NCBI RefSeq assembly: GCF_003352465.1
Contig: NZ_CP031153.1
Span: 5,418,392 to 5,482,391 of the forward strand
Reading direction: 5' to 3'
Source of the DNA: Kordia sp. SMS9
GTDB taxonomy: Bacteria > Bacteroidota > Bacteroidia > Flavobacteriales > Flavobacteriaceae
DNA length: 64,000 bases
Part shown: positions 27,373-36,323 of the stretch, in pieces
How the letters are laid out: every line of letters starts with the position of its first letter
Numbering within the stretch: position 1 is the stretch's first letter
Program-made: the position numbers and the translations under genes
The notes under the pieces: generated by a model
Databases searched by the model: none
Told to the model about the DNA's origin: nothing
What the model saw: only the letters and a program-made list of their open reading frames with translations

Positions 27373-28388
27373 ACCGTTGCTTCTTTTTTGGCTTCTGCCG
27401 CTTCTAATTCGTTGTCGCCATATTCCGTGATGACTTCCGCCGCAGCGATTCCAATTTCATTTAAGTATTTGGCAAACGTGGCTTGCGAACCATGCGTGAC
27501 GTATACTTTTTCAGCTTCTGAAGCTTTGACGGCTTGCAACAAACCATCCCAATCGGCATGATCACTGACGGCAAAACCTGCATCGACGCCTCGCCAACGT
27601 CGGTTTCCGCGAATTTGCATCCAACCAGAACAGATCGCCGTCGCGGCATTGGGCACACGTTTGAGCATTTTGCTTCCTAGTAATCCTGGTGGCATGATGA
27701 TGATTTTGTTTTGAATGTCTGCTTTGTTGAAGTTTCCATCCAAACGTGTTGTTTCTGGCAAGACAATTCCCGAACTTTCAATCGCGTTATTGATGTGATA
27801 GATGGCATTGTGTACGAGAATTTCGTCTATACCTTCTACTAGTTTCATGATGCGCTGTGCTTTTCCCAACGAATAGCCAAATAAGACACTCGTGCGCTTG
27901 TTGGCTTGGTTTTGTAGGATCCAATTGTGAATTTGTTGTTGCAACGTTTCTTCGGGCAACCATTTGTAAATCGGCAATCCGAACGTGCTTTCCGTAATGA
28001 ATTCGTGACATTTTACCGTTTCAAACGGAATGGTAATGTGGTCGTGTTTTACTTTGTAATCTCCCGTGAAAACGACTACTTTTCCTTTGTATTCCAATCG
28101 AATTTGTGCCGAACCGATGATGTGTCCCGCAGGATGAAAACTGAGTTTTACACCGTTGATGGTTTTTGGTTCGTTGTAATTGAGTGTTTCCACCGAAATG
28201 TCGTCACTGATGCGATGTTTGAGAATATTTTTGGTATGTGTGTGACATAGATAGTGTTTCATTCCCCAACGTGCATGATCGGCGTGTCCGTGGGAAATAA
28301 CGGCATAGTCCACAGGCAACCAAGGATCTAAATAAAACTTCCCTGGAATGCAGTAGATTCCTTTTTTTGTGAATTTTACGATCTTCAT
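27369..28388 (-). CDS. Ligase-associated DNA damage response exonuclease (MBL/CPSF fold)
   Basis: Starting at the ATG at 28388 gives about 339 residues; a start nine codons upstream adds only a short tail. The protein has a metallo-beta-lactamase core with HGHADHAR (residues 33-40), FHPAGHIIGSAQI, FTGDYKV and a later SDHADWDGL motif typical of beta-CASP/CPSF73-like nucleases. Its position just ahead of an ATP-dependent ligase matches the bacterial repair quartet. It is expected to resect DNA or RNA ends. It is first in the leftward operon, preceded by T-rich 7-bp repeats at about 28481-28509. Confidence 0.92.
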   Translation of the reverse strand: MKIVKFTKKGIYCIPGKFYLDPWLPVDYAVISHGHADHARWGMKHYLCHTHTKNILKHRISDDISVETLNYNEPKTINGVKLSFHPAGHIIGSAQIRLEYKGKVVVFTGDYKVKHDHITIPFETVKCHEFITESTFGLPIYKWLPEETLQQQIHNWILQNQANKRTSVLFGYSLGKAQRIMKLVEGIDEILVHNAIYHINNAIESSGIVLPETTRLDGNFNKADIQNKIIIMPPGLLGSKMLKRVPNAATAICSGWMQIRGNRRWRGVDAGFAVSDHADWDGLLQAVKASEAEKVYVTHGSQATFAKYLNEIGIAAAEVITEYGDNELEAAEAKKEATV

Positions 28389-28480
28389 TGTAGCAATTTT
28401 TCGTGTGTAGTACACTTTTGTAAAAATACGGCTTTTCTTTGATACTGTTTTGGTTGTTGGTTGCTCGTTGTTGGTTGTTC

Positions 28481-28515
28481 GTTTTTTGTTTTTTGTTTTT
28501 TGTTTTTTGTCAATT
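28481..28515. repeat. GTTTTTT heptamer microsatellite
   Basis: Single G residues recur every 7 bases (28481, 28488, 28495, 28502, 28509) in a T-tract. It lies about 93 bases upstream of the exonuclease start, on the leader side of the repair operon. The 7-bp period is the same as the GGGTTTT tract before the helicase gene. Confidence 0.8.
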
Positions 28516-28575
28516 TGTTTGTTTGTTGATTTGTTTGAAGTTTTGTGCTATTAGTTTGTGTTTTGAAACTTCTCA

Positions 28576-29150
28576 ATACTCAAAACTAACATCTCACTAC
28601 TTCTTTGATACGTCTTTGCGAGGCGAAGCCGTGGCAATCTGTTAGTTTCATACTAAAATTATGCTCTGATACTTACAGATTACTTCGTCATCCTTCCTCC
28701 TTGACGTTTCATATACTCTCAATACTCAATTCTCACTACTAATAGCTCACTACTAATTCCTAATACCAAATCCACTAATGCCTTCTAACTTCCTATGTAG
28801 GTTCTCACCTCCGCAGAAACGACAATCGAAACTTCTCAATACTCACTACTAACTTCTCAATACTCCTTTGATACGTCTTTGCGAGGCGAAGCCGTGGCAA
28901 TCTGTTAGTTTCATACTAAAATTATGCTCTGATACTTACAGATTACTTCGTCATCCTTCCTCGTAATGACGTTTCATATACTCTCAATACTCAATTCTCA
29001 CTACTAATAGCTCACTACTAATTCCTAATACCAAATCCACTAATGCCTTCTAACTTCCTATGTAGATTCTCACCTCCGCAGAAACGACAATCGAAACTTC
29101 TCAATACTAACATCTCAATTCTCACTACTAATAGCTCACTACTAATTCCT
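28576..29150. repeat. Tandem repeat region, 263-bp unit, about two copies
   Basis: The block CGTCTTTGCGAGGCGAAGCC occurs at 28611 and 28874. The text that follows is nearly identical for about 230 bases: the CAGATTACTTCGTCATCCTT arm, then ACTCAATTCTCACTACTAAT and TAATGCCTTCTAACTTCCTA. The first copy has a small deletion (CCTCCTTGACG versus CCTCGTAATGACG). A third partial copy trails to 29150. The region 28516-29320 has no gene. Confidence 0.85.
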
Positions 29151-29331
29151 TCCCGTTTCAAAGTACTTCTCGATACAACGAATCACAGATTCGCCACTCG
29201 AAGTGACGACCTGTAGTTATTCAAAATCAATATGTTACGCCATTTTTACGGGAAAACCGTACTTCGGCTTCCGCTTTTATCAGTATCTTAATAGTACAAA
29301 AACTTAGTATTCATTATTTATACCTTTGATT

Positions 29332-29595
29332 ATGAAAAAAAAGAATTTAAAAAGCTTGTCGCTTCAGAAGTCGACCATTTCCAGTTTGCACAGTTATAGC
29401 CTTTCTGGCGGAACGGATTCTATTGTAGATGTTGCCACTATCGTTATCATTCGTACTACGGATTATGCAACCAAAACAGGATGCTCACAATTTGCGGTGT
29501 GTGATTCTGTTAGCATTTGTCCAGAAGGTGTTCGACCGACAAAGTTTGTAGGACCAGATACCAAACCAGATTCTACCTGTAGAACGGATTATTAG
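29332..29595 (+). CDS. Small GG-type RiPP-like precursor peptide
   Basis: This 87-residue peptide begins with a leader of the Bacteroidota type: basic start, LKSLSLQKSTISSL, then SGGTDS, with a double-Gly cleavage-like site near residue 27. The rest holds four Cys (GCSQFAVC, then one in SICPEG and one near the end) and many Thr/Ser, which could support lanthionine or disulfide formation. It resembles the class I lanthipeptide or natural-product precursor families of Flavobacteriia. No modification enzyme or peptidase transporter lies nearby, so it would depend on enzymes elsewhere. The peptide at 39482 shares the leader. The start is chosen at the second Met (29332); 29326 also fits. Confidence 0.65.
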   Translation: MKKKNLKSLSLQKSTISSLHSYSLSGGTDSIVDVATIVIIRTTDYATKTGCSQFAVCDSVSICPEGVRPTKFVGPDTKPDSTCRTDY

Positions 29596-29666
29596 ATATT
29601 TTTTACTCGATACTCGAGATTTAAAATAGTTCGACTGACTGCTTTGAAGTAGTTGGTTAAAGAATG

Positions 29667-29691
29667 GAGGGCTTCGAGTGCCTCAGCCCTC
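29667..29691 (+). terminator. Weak hairpin after the precursor peptide
   Basis: GAGGGCT and AGCCCTC form a 7-bp stem with an 11-base loop, followed by TTGGTTTAGTTT. It lies about 70 bases past the stop codon. Confidence 0.45.
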
Positions 29692-29815
29692 TTGGTTTAG
29701 TTTACATATTATGGTTTAGTTTTGCTTGATTTCTTTGCCGTTTTCTTAGGGACATGCATGCTAATAAAACACCAACATTTTTAAAACCTTCGTCGTAAAT
29801 TCCTATATTTGAAAT

Positions 29816-30436
29816 ATGAACGTACGATTAACCGAAGCACAAAAGATACAGATATTAAATGCACACGATGTGTACAGCGTGATGCAACAAATTTTACTTC
29901 GCCAAAATAAGATACGCCGCGCGCAGGAACATTTTTGGGTTGTTGGGCTGAAAACTGATAACACCATTTTGTTTGTGGAGTTGATAGGTATTGGCACACA
30001 AAACCGCGTGAATGCTTCGCCGCCCGATGTGTTCCGTATGGCGATTTATAAACTTGCCGTAAAGATGATTTTGGTACACAACCACCCAAGTGGTAACTTG
30101 AAACCTTCGCAAAGTGATAGAGACCTTACCGACCGAATGCTAAAGGTGGGAAAACTGATTAATATTGAAGTGGTAGACCATTTGATTATTACCGAAAGTG
30201 GTTTTACGAGCTTTCAAAGCAAAGGCATTATTGCCGAACTAAAAAAAAGCGGTTTGTACGAAATACGAGAACGCGAAAGCGAAATGATGAAGGAATTGCA
30301 TTTGCGTATTGAGAAGGAGAAATCAGAGAAAGCGAAAGCGATGGAGATTGCGCGTAAGATGAAAGCGAAAGGGTACGATAATCAGACTATTAGAGAATTG
30401 ACGGGGTTGTATATTCGGGATATTAAGCAGGCTTAG
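29816..30436 (+). CDS. RadC-like JAB-domain protein
   Basis: This 206-residue protein carries the RadC/JAB metal motif HNHPSGNLKPSQSD (His88, His90, Asp about 101). That domain, about residues 15-150, belongs to the JAB1/MPN metalloprotease fold. It lacks the N-terminal helix-hairpin-helix of full RadC. The C-terminal 55 residues form a charged coiled coil that ends in MKAKGYDNQTIRELTGL. That tail resembles the short terminal motif of Rpn/PD-(D/E)XK transposase-family proteins. Truncated RadC genes are frequent in mobile and defence islands, and this one sits just before the methyltransferase cassette. The molecular role of RadC is not settled. Confidence 0.85.
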   Translation: MNVRLTEAQKIQILNAHDVYSVMQQILLRQNKIRRAQEHFWVVGLKTDNTILFVELIGIGTQNRVNASPPDVFRMAIYKLAVKMILVHNHPSGNLKPSQSDRDLTDRMLKVGKLINIEVVDHLIITESGFTSFQSKGIIAELKKSGLYEIRERESEMMKELHLRIEKEKSEKAKAMEIARKMKAKGYDNQTIRELTGLYIRDIKQA

Positions 30437-30580
30437 GTTATTTGAGGTTATCTGCAAAATAAAACTAGAATACTTTAAGAGTAATAATGATGAAATAATA
30501 GGAATTCATTTTATTACTAACCAAGAATATATGATTAAAATTCCTATCTTTTGCCATTATTAAAATCTTAATAAGATATA

Positions 30581-31891
30581 GTGATAACAACTAGACAGAT
30601 AAAGAGGCGATTAAATTCTATAAGTACAGAAATATTAAATGGGGATAACTTTGATAGGAATGACTACGCACGCAAAATCTTGAATTATCCTGCTATGATG
30701 GTTCCTAGTGTACAAGAACCCATTATAAGGACACTTATTGACGCCCTCCCTAAAAATTCTTCCATGATAGATCCATTTATGGGAGCTTCAAATACTATAA
30801 TTACGTCCATGCGTTATGGCATTAATTCTTTTGGGCAAGATATAAATCCGTTATCATTGTTAATAAGTCAAGTTAAAACTAATATTTATTCTGATGATTT
30901 AAAAGTTAGCTTTTCAAATTTTCAAAAGAGATTAAATAGAGTCAGATCAGAAAAAATTAATATTAGTTTCAAAAACATTGACAAATGGTTTAAGAAAGAA
31001 GTTCAAATTGAATTATCACAAATAAGAAGACTTATCCTTCAAGAAGAAAACCTATTTATCAGAAAGTTTTATTGGGTTGCTTTAGCAGAAGTAATACGAT
31101 TAACTAGTAATGACAGAACTTCCACTTTTAAAATGCACATAAGAACACAAGAAGATATTAACAATCGAAAACTTTCTCCAAAACAATATTTTATTAAAAT
31201 ATCTCAAAGGAGTATAAATGACATTTTTGAAGTTAAAAATAAACTAATCGAAAATAACTTGGTGGAAAATGATAAATATATTTTTGATGTAAAAGTTGCA
31301 TGGGGAGATTCTAAAGAAAAGTTAAATACGGAAAGTAAACACAACCTACTTGTGACTTCACCACCTTATGGTGATAACCATACTACTGTAACTTATGGAC
31401 AGTTTTCATACTTACCTTTGCAATGGATTCCTGTGACAGATATTGATGAAAATATTTCTATGAACTATTTAGATGTTATACAAGAAATTGATTCAAGGAG
31501 TTTAGGCGGGAAAAACAAAAGTGATTACACAGTTATTGAAAAGGAAATGTTTTCCAAGTCAAAAACCTTAAAATGTTTTTTCAACAATTTCAATTTAGAA
31601 GAAAGAAAAAAAGCAAGGAAAGTTGTAAATTTTATTCATGATTTAGATGTTACTATAGACAATGTTTTGGATAAAATGATACCGAATTCTTATTTTGCTT
31701 GGACTGTTGGGAATAGAACTGTAAATAACAGAGAGGTTAAAAATGATCAAATTCTTACTGAAATATTAGAAACAAAAGGAATTAAAATATTCACTGACTT
31801 AGACAGAGAAATTTTATCGAAAAGAATGCCTGATAAAAATAACTTTTCTAAAACAATGAGTAAAGAAAAAATCTTAATCTATAAGAGCTAA
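30581..31891 (+). CDS. SPPY-type DNA methyltransferase
   Basis: The start is a GTG. The 436-residue protein has a SAM-binding motif I, SMIDPFMGASNTI (residues 61-73), followed by GQDINPLSLL. The catalytic motif is TSPPYGDN (around 260-266). The order, motif I before motif IV with SPPY, suggests an amino-methyltransferase of the N4-cytosine or N6-adenine type. The 180-residue stretch between them could hold the target-recognition region. It is the first gene of a tight three-gene block: only 7 bases separate it from the GHKL protein. No restriction nuclease is recognised beside it. It may mark self DNA for the two following genes; that is inference. Confidence 0.82.
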   Translation: MITTRQIKRRLNSISTEILNGDNFDRNDYARKILNYPAMMVPSVQEPIIRTLIDALPKNSSMIDPFMGASNTIITSMRYGINSFGQDINPLSLLISQVKTNIYSDDLKVSFSNFQKRLNRVRSEKINISFKNIDKWFKKEVQIELSQIRRLILQEENLFIRKFYWVALAEVIRLTSNDRTSTFKMHIRTQEDINNRKLSPKQYFIKISQRSINDIFEVKNKLIENNLVENDKYIFDVKVAWGDSKEKLNTESKHNLLVTSPPYGDNHTTVTYGQFSYLPLQWIPVTDIDENISMNYLDVIQEIDSRSLGGKNKSDYTVIEKEMFSKSKTLKCFFNNFNLEERKKARKVVNFIHDLDVTIDNVLDKMIPNSYFAWTVGNRTVNNREVKNDQILTEILETKGIKIFTDLDREILSKRMPDKNNFSKTMSKEKILIYKS

Positions 31892-31898
31892 AACATTA

Positions 31899-34355
31899 AT
31901 GAATAATAATTATCACTTTGATATAACCCCGCACATTGTTAAGCAATTAGGAGAGCAATTAGTTTCCGATGAGGTAACCGCACTTTTAGAGCTTATAAAG
32001 AACGCCTATGATGCTGATGCGAATTATGTATCTATTGATATTAATACTAAAGGACAATATACTAGCGAAGATTTAATATTCTCAAATCATAAAGGTTATA
32101 TAGCTGTTGAAGATGATGGTTTTGGCATGAGCGAGGAAACCATAATTAAATCATGGTTATTAATCTCTTACTCAAAGAAACGTGAACAAAAGGCTAAAGG
32201 AATCAAAACTCCTAAAGGCAGAACTCCTTTAGGAGAAAAAGGACTAGGAAGATTAAGTACACAAAGGTTGGCAGATATATGTGAAATTCTTACAAACACC
32301 AATAATCAGGAAGGAACTCATTTAGCGTTTAACTGGAAAGATTTTGAAAAAAAAGATCGGCTATCAGAAGTAAGAATAACATCAGAAGAATACAGTCCAA
32401 AAATAAATAACGGAACAAAGTTAATCCTCACAAATCTCAACCATGCAGAAGTATGGGAAGGAAAAAATCTAGAACGGTTTAAAGGGGCTGTTTCTCAAAT
32501 AATATCTCCTTACAAAGAAAATAGACCTTTTGATGTTTATTTAACTGTTAATAATGAAATTATTGATCTTGAAAAAATAAATCAAGATTTAAGAAGTTTT
32601 GCTATTTCAAAATTTGAATTTTCTTTCAACGAAAGAAAAATTCAAATAAAAGGAAAAACTAGATTATCTAAGTTTATTGGAAACAAAAAGGCAGATTTTG
32701 AAGATTTTCTACAATCAGACAATGGTAAAAAGTTTTACAGCTTTTTAAATGATAAAAAATATAATGACATTATATTATCCAATCATAAAAACTTCTTCAT
32801 AGAATTAAATAATGTGTTCACAATTGATGAAATTCCAGGTTTAGAAATTTTCAATGGTGAAATAGCTAATCCCGGAGCATTCAAAGGCATTATTGATGAA
32901 TTTAGCTATGATAATTGGCTAACTCATGATGAAAGAATTAATAGTATTTTTAATAGCTTGACTAATTATAGAACTTTCACACAAAGTCAAGCAGGAATTA
33001 AATTATTTAGAAATGGTTTTGCAATAAAACCTTTTGGTATAAACGGAGAAGATTGGCTTAAACTTTCAGATTCCCAAACAAAAGCTTCTTCTTATTATCC
33101 ATTAAGACCAAAAAATGTCATTGGTTATTTTGCTATTGATGAAGGTATTAACAGAAATCTTAAAGACAAAACAGATAGAGAAGGCTTAGTATCTAATCCC
33201 TATTCAAGGAATTTTTTTACTATGGCACTTTTTATAACTAGACAAATAAATAGTTATCAAGAGAGAATTCGAAGAGTATATAATGAATATCTAAAAACAT
33301 ACAAAACAAAAAACAGTGGTATAAAAACTACTACGCAGTCATTTAACCACATAAATAGTATTGTTACAGATTCGACCTCAGTTGCGGGTGAATTAAAAGA
33401 TATTGGCCCTACCGTCAACAAATTAGCAAATGAACAAGCAGATGTTGTAAATGATGTAATAAACAATTCTCTTTTTGCTTCAGAAGAAAATAAAGAAAAT
33501 GTAAAAAAAGCTCAAAAATTACTTTCAAAGTTACAGAAAATTCAAGCTGCTTTTTTAAAAGTTGAAGCTATCATCAAAAAAACAGAAAAGCTTAACGATG
33601 TAATTAATATTCTAGAACCAAAAATAAGAACATTAGAGGAACAATTAGATAATTTTTCAGAATTAGCTGGTTTGGGTATAACTGCTGAATCCATAAGTCA
33701 CGAATTTTTAAATATTGCAGATAATCTAAACGAAAGGGCTTTATTGTATCAGCAAAAGCTGAAAGACAATAGACTTACTGAGTCTGATAGCTATATTTTA
33801 TTAGAATATATTAATGAAACTGTAAATGGCCTAAAAATACAATTAAGACATATTGATCCCGCTCTTAAATATAAACGAGAAAAGAAAGGTGAATTCAGTC
33901 TTTCAAAATACTTATCTGACGAAAAAGAATATTATAAAAAAAGGTTCCAATCAAAAGGTATTGATGTAATTATTGACATTAAAGACGATTTTTCATTAAA
34001 AATCAACAAAGGGAAACTTACCCAAATAATAGACAATATTTTGATAAATTCAGAGTATTGGTTAAAAGAAAAAAAATTAAAAGAAAAACTTTTTACTCCC
34101 CAAATACATATTACTGTTGAGCAACCATGGCTATATATTTCAGATAATGGTTTTGGCATCCCCAAAAATATCGAAAACCAAATATTTGAACCTTTTGTAT
34201 CTACAAAACCCAAAGAAGAAGGAAGGGGTTTAGGACTTTTCATTGTCATGCAATTATTAGATGCCATGAACTGTACTATCTCTCTAGAACCTAAACGAAA
34301 TGAGTTTGACAAAAGATACATATTTGCTATTAATTTAAGTAATGTTATGATTTAA
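31899..34355 (+). CDS. Dual GHKL ATPase / histidine-kinase-like protein
   Basis: This 818-residue protein contains two ATPase domains. The N-terminal one is MutL/HSP90/MORC-like: N-box ELIKNAYDADA (31-41), DDGFGMS (72-78), GEKGLGRLS (112-120). A middle region and a coiled coil (about 520-590) follow. Next is a histidine-kinase core: an H-box-like AESISHEFLN with His at about 601, N-box IIDNILINSEYW (about 709-720), DNGFGIP (749-755) and GRGLGLFIV (about 775-783). It has no membrane segment or signal peptide. It is 1 base from the receiver-like gene (34357), so a phosphotransfer pair is plausible. GHKL ATPases next to methyltransferases occur in several conflict systems. Confidence 0.82.
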   Translation: MNNNYHFDITPHIVKQLGEQLVSDEVTALLELIKNAYDADANYVSIDINTKGQYTSEDLIFSNHKGYIAVEDDGFGMSEETIIKSWLLISYSKKREQKAKGIKTPKGRTPLGEKGLGRLSTQRLADICEILTNTNNQEGTHLAFNWKDFEKKDRLSEVRITSEEYSPKINNGTKLILTNLNHAEVWEGKNLERFKGAVSQIISPYKENRPFDVYLTVNNEIIDLEKINQDLRSFAISKFEFSFNERKIQIKGKTRLSKFIGNKKADFEDFLQSDNGKKFYSFLNDKKYNDIILSNHKNFFIELNNVFTIDEIPGLEIFNGEIANPGAFKGIIDEFSYDNWLTHDERINSIFNSLTNYRTFTQSQAGIKLFRNGFAIKPFGINGEDWLKLSDSQTKASSYYPLRPKNVIGYFAIDEGINRNLKDKTDREGLVSNPYSRNFFTMALFITRQINSYQERIRRVYNEYLKTYKTKNSGIKTTTQSFNHINSIVTDSTSVAGELKDIGPTVNKLANEQADVVNDVINNSLFASEENKENVKKAQKLLSKLQKIQAAFLKVEAIIKKTEKLNDVINILEPKIRTLEEQLDNFSELAGLGITAESISHEFLNIADNLNERALLYQQKLKDNRLTESDSYILLEYINETVNGLKIQLRHIDPALKYKREKKGEFSLSKYLSDEKEYYKKRFQSKGIDVIIDIKDDFSLKINKGKLTQIIDNILINSEYWLKEKKLKEKLFTPQIHITVEQPWLYISDNGFGIPKNIENQIFEPFVSTKPKEEGRGLGLFIVMQLLDAMNCTISLEPKRNEFDKRYIFAINLSNVMI

Positions 34356-34356
34356 T

Positions 34357-36144
34357 ATGAGTAAAAAAACTACCATCAGTCTAAAAGAAGCTCCTAATTT
34401 AACTGAGATAGCTGTTAATTCAATTTATACCTTATTAGAGCAAGAAGGTATAGAAACTGTATTATATATTGACGATAAGTTTGATATCGAAGAACAAAAG
34501 AGCTTTTTTATTGGCATGACAAAGCAAATTAAAAGTTCAAAAAACTATCCTAAAGAAGATATATTAGAAGAAAAAATTAATTGGCACCTTTCTGATTCAG
34601 CTTTCAACACAGAAATTCAAAAGATATGGGATAAAAATGACGATAAAAAAAATCTAATTCATGGATTGTCAAGTTTTTTAGGAGATAGCGAAAGCTCAAA
34701 TATTATTCCTGCGTTAGAATTTGAAAACCACTTTAAAGATGGAAACATTATATTTCTCACTCCTCAACAATGGATAGATCAAAAAGAAGAAATTTTAAAA
34801 ACACTAAAAGAAGAAAAAAGAATATTATGTCTATTTGATTTTGAGTTGGAAGGTTTTTTAGGTCCAAATAAAGAACAGAATGGAATAGAATTAACAAAAA
34901 GTCTCATTGAAAGTGAGCATTCAGATAAAGTTATTTGTGGAATATTTTCACATAAATACAGTGAAGAAGATGAAGATAGTTACAGAAAAAAATACTCTGA
35001 ACAGTTTAGTTTAGATGAAAGGTTTTTTTGTACAATATCTAAAAGTCGTTTTGCATTTGATCCTAAACTAAGTGGCTTCGCAGAAGGAATAAAGTATATT
35101 TTATCTACTAAATATGTTGAAGATCTAAAAGGAAAATCTATAAAAATTATTGAAGAAGCAAATATATCATCAATCAATACCTTGCAAAATATTTCTCCTA
35201 AAACATTTAATCAAATTGTTCAAAAGTCTTCATACAAGGAAGGTGTATGGGAGATCAAAACCCTATTTCGATTAAACAATATATTAAGTTCTGATGCCAA
35301 TTATACTTCTTTATTAGATGAAAATATAAGAAAAGAGTTTGTAGAATCTATTGAAAAAATAAGAAACATTGACAACGTTGAAACCGGTTATATTACTGAA
35401 AATTATAGTCCAGAATCTTCTGAAATAAGAAAAAAAGAATTGTATACTAGACAACAACTATTAAATAAACTTAATCTTCCTTTAGCAAACGGCGATATGT
35501 TTAAAATAGGTAATAAAGAATACATATTATCCGTACAACCTTGTAACTTAGCATTAAGAAATAATGGTAAAAGAAGTAGAGATTATAATAAGGGTGTTTT
35601 AATCCCTTTATCCAAATTAAAGAAGCAAAAGTTTAATCAAACAACTTCATATAAACTTTTTAGCACTGATTTATCTAATGATGAAATAATAGTAGCAACA
35701 TTTCCTGATTATAAAATTATAAATCTTGACTTATTGGATTTAACAGTTTTTAATTCTGACAACTTTTCTTCAATTGATTTAACTATTGATAATATCGAAA
35801 ATAATGTTATAATTCAATCTTCTTGGAAGAAAAGATATAGGTACATTCATAAAAATATTTTAAAACATGAAAAGGCTTATATAGCTTATGAAAAGATTAA
35901 AAATAGTCTCAAAGGCAATATGAGTGATGAATTAAAATTATTAAACCCATATTTTGACAGACCTTTTTGTATAAATAAATTTACGATTGGAAAAGTAAAT
36001 GTTTATAATAAAAACGAAAGAATCTTCAACTTTCCTATAGAACGAATAAAACGCTACAATAACCCTTTTGCAATAGATCTATTACAAAACTTCATGTCTT
36101 ATCTATCACGCAATGGTTTTGAAGTTGATTTTACTAATAAATAA
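34357..36144 (+). CDS. Divergent receiver-domain protein of unknown function
   Basis: This 595-residue protein starts with what looks like a divergent response-regulator receiver (compare the Response_reg_2 group). The acidic pair is in VLYIDDKF (Asp39-Asp40), a candidate phospho-acceptor in LCLFDFEL (Asp161), and a beta4 Ser in CGIFSHK (about 198). The distance from the acidic pair to Asp161 is about 120 residues, against about 40-45 in ordinary receivers, so a sizeable insertion is present. I recognise nothing in residues 270-595; there is no DNA-binding helix-turn-helix or nuclease motif. It is the likely output partner of the kinase-like protein just upstream. A terminator follows. Confidence 0.7.
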   Translation: MSKKTTISLKEAPNLTEIAVNSIYTLLEQEGIETVLYIDDKFDIEEQKSFFIGMTKQIKSSKNYPKEDILEEKINWHLSDSAFNTEIQKIWDKNDDKKNLIHGLSSFLGDSESSNIIPALEFENHFKDGNIIFLTPQQWIDQKEEILKTLKEEKRILCLFDFELEGFLGPNKEQNGIELTKSLIESEHSDKVICGIFSHKYSEEDEDSYRKKYSEQFSLDERFFCTISKSRFAFDPKLSGFAEGIKYILSTKYVEDLKGKSIKIIEEANISSINTLQNISPKTFNQIVQKSSYKEGVWEIKTLFRLNNILSSDANYTSLLDENIRKEFVESIEKIRNIDNVETGYITENYSPESSEIRKKELYTRQQLLNKLNLPLANGDMFKIGNKEYILSVQPCNLALRNNGKRSRDYNKGVLIPLSKLKKQKFNQTTSYKLFSTDLSNDEIIVATFPDYKIINLDLLDLTVFNSDNFSSIDLTIDNIENNVIIQSSWKKRYRYIHKNILKHEKAYIAYEKIKNSLKGNMSDELKLLNPYFDRPFCINKFTIGKVNVYNKNERIFNFPIERIKRYNNPFAIDLLQNFMSYLSRNGFEVDFTNK

Positions 36145-36157
36145 AACAACCACAAAA

Positions 36158-36200
36158 AAACCACCCAAACCATTTCCATAAAAAACAATTCAGGTGGTTT
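36158..36200 (+). terminator. Hairpin ending the methyltransferase cassette
   Basis: AAACCACC (36158-36165) pairs with GGTGGTTT (36193-36200), followed by TACTAGTTTA. It lies 14 bases past the stop of the receiver-like gene. The stem could also act for the convergent gene at 36324. Confidence 0.55.
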
Positions 36201-36323
36201 TACTAGTTTAAAGAACGTGCGTGCTATGCGATAAGCAGATTACTTCGTCGCTGCGCTTCTCGTAATGACGTATCAAAACGGGCAGATGACTGCTTCGCTG
36301 CGTTGCTCATAATAAGCATGGCG

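Noticed and set aside
30581..36144. Classical restriction-modification system
   Set aside because: A methyltransferase is present, but I see no restriction endonuclease motif in the two partner proteins; the partners look like a kinase and a receiver instead.
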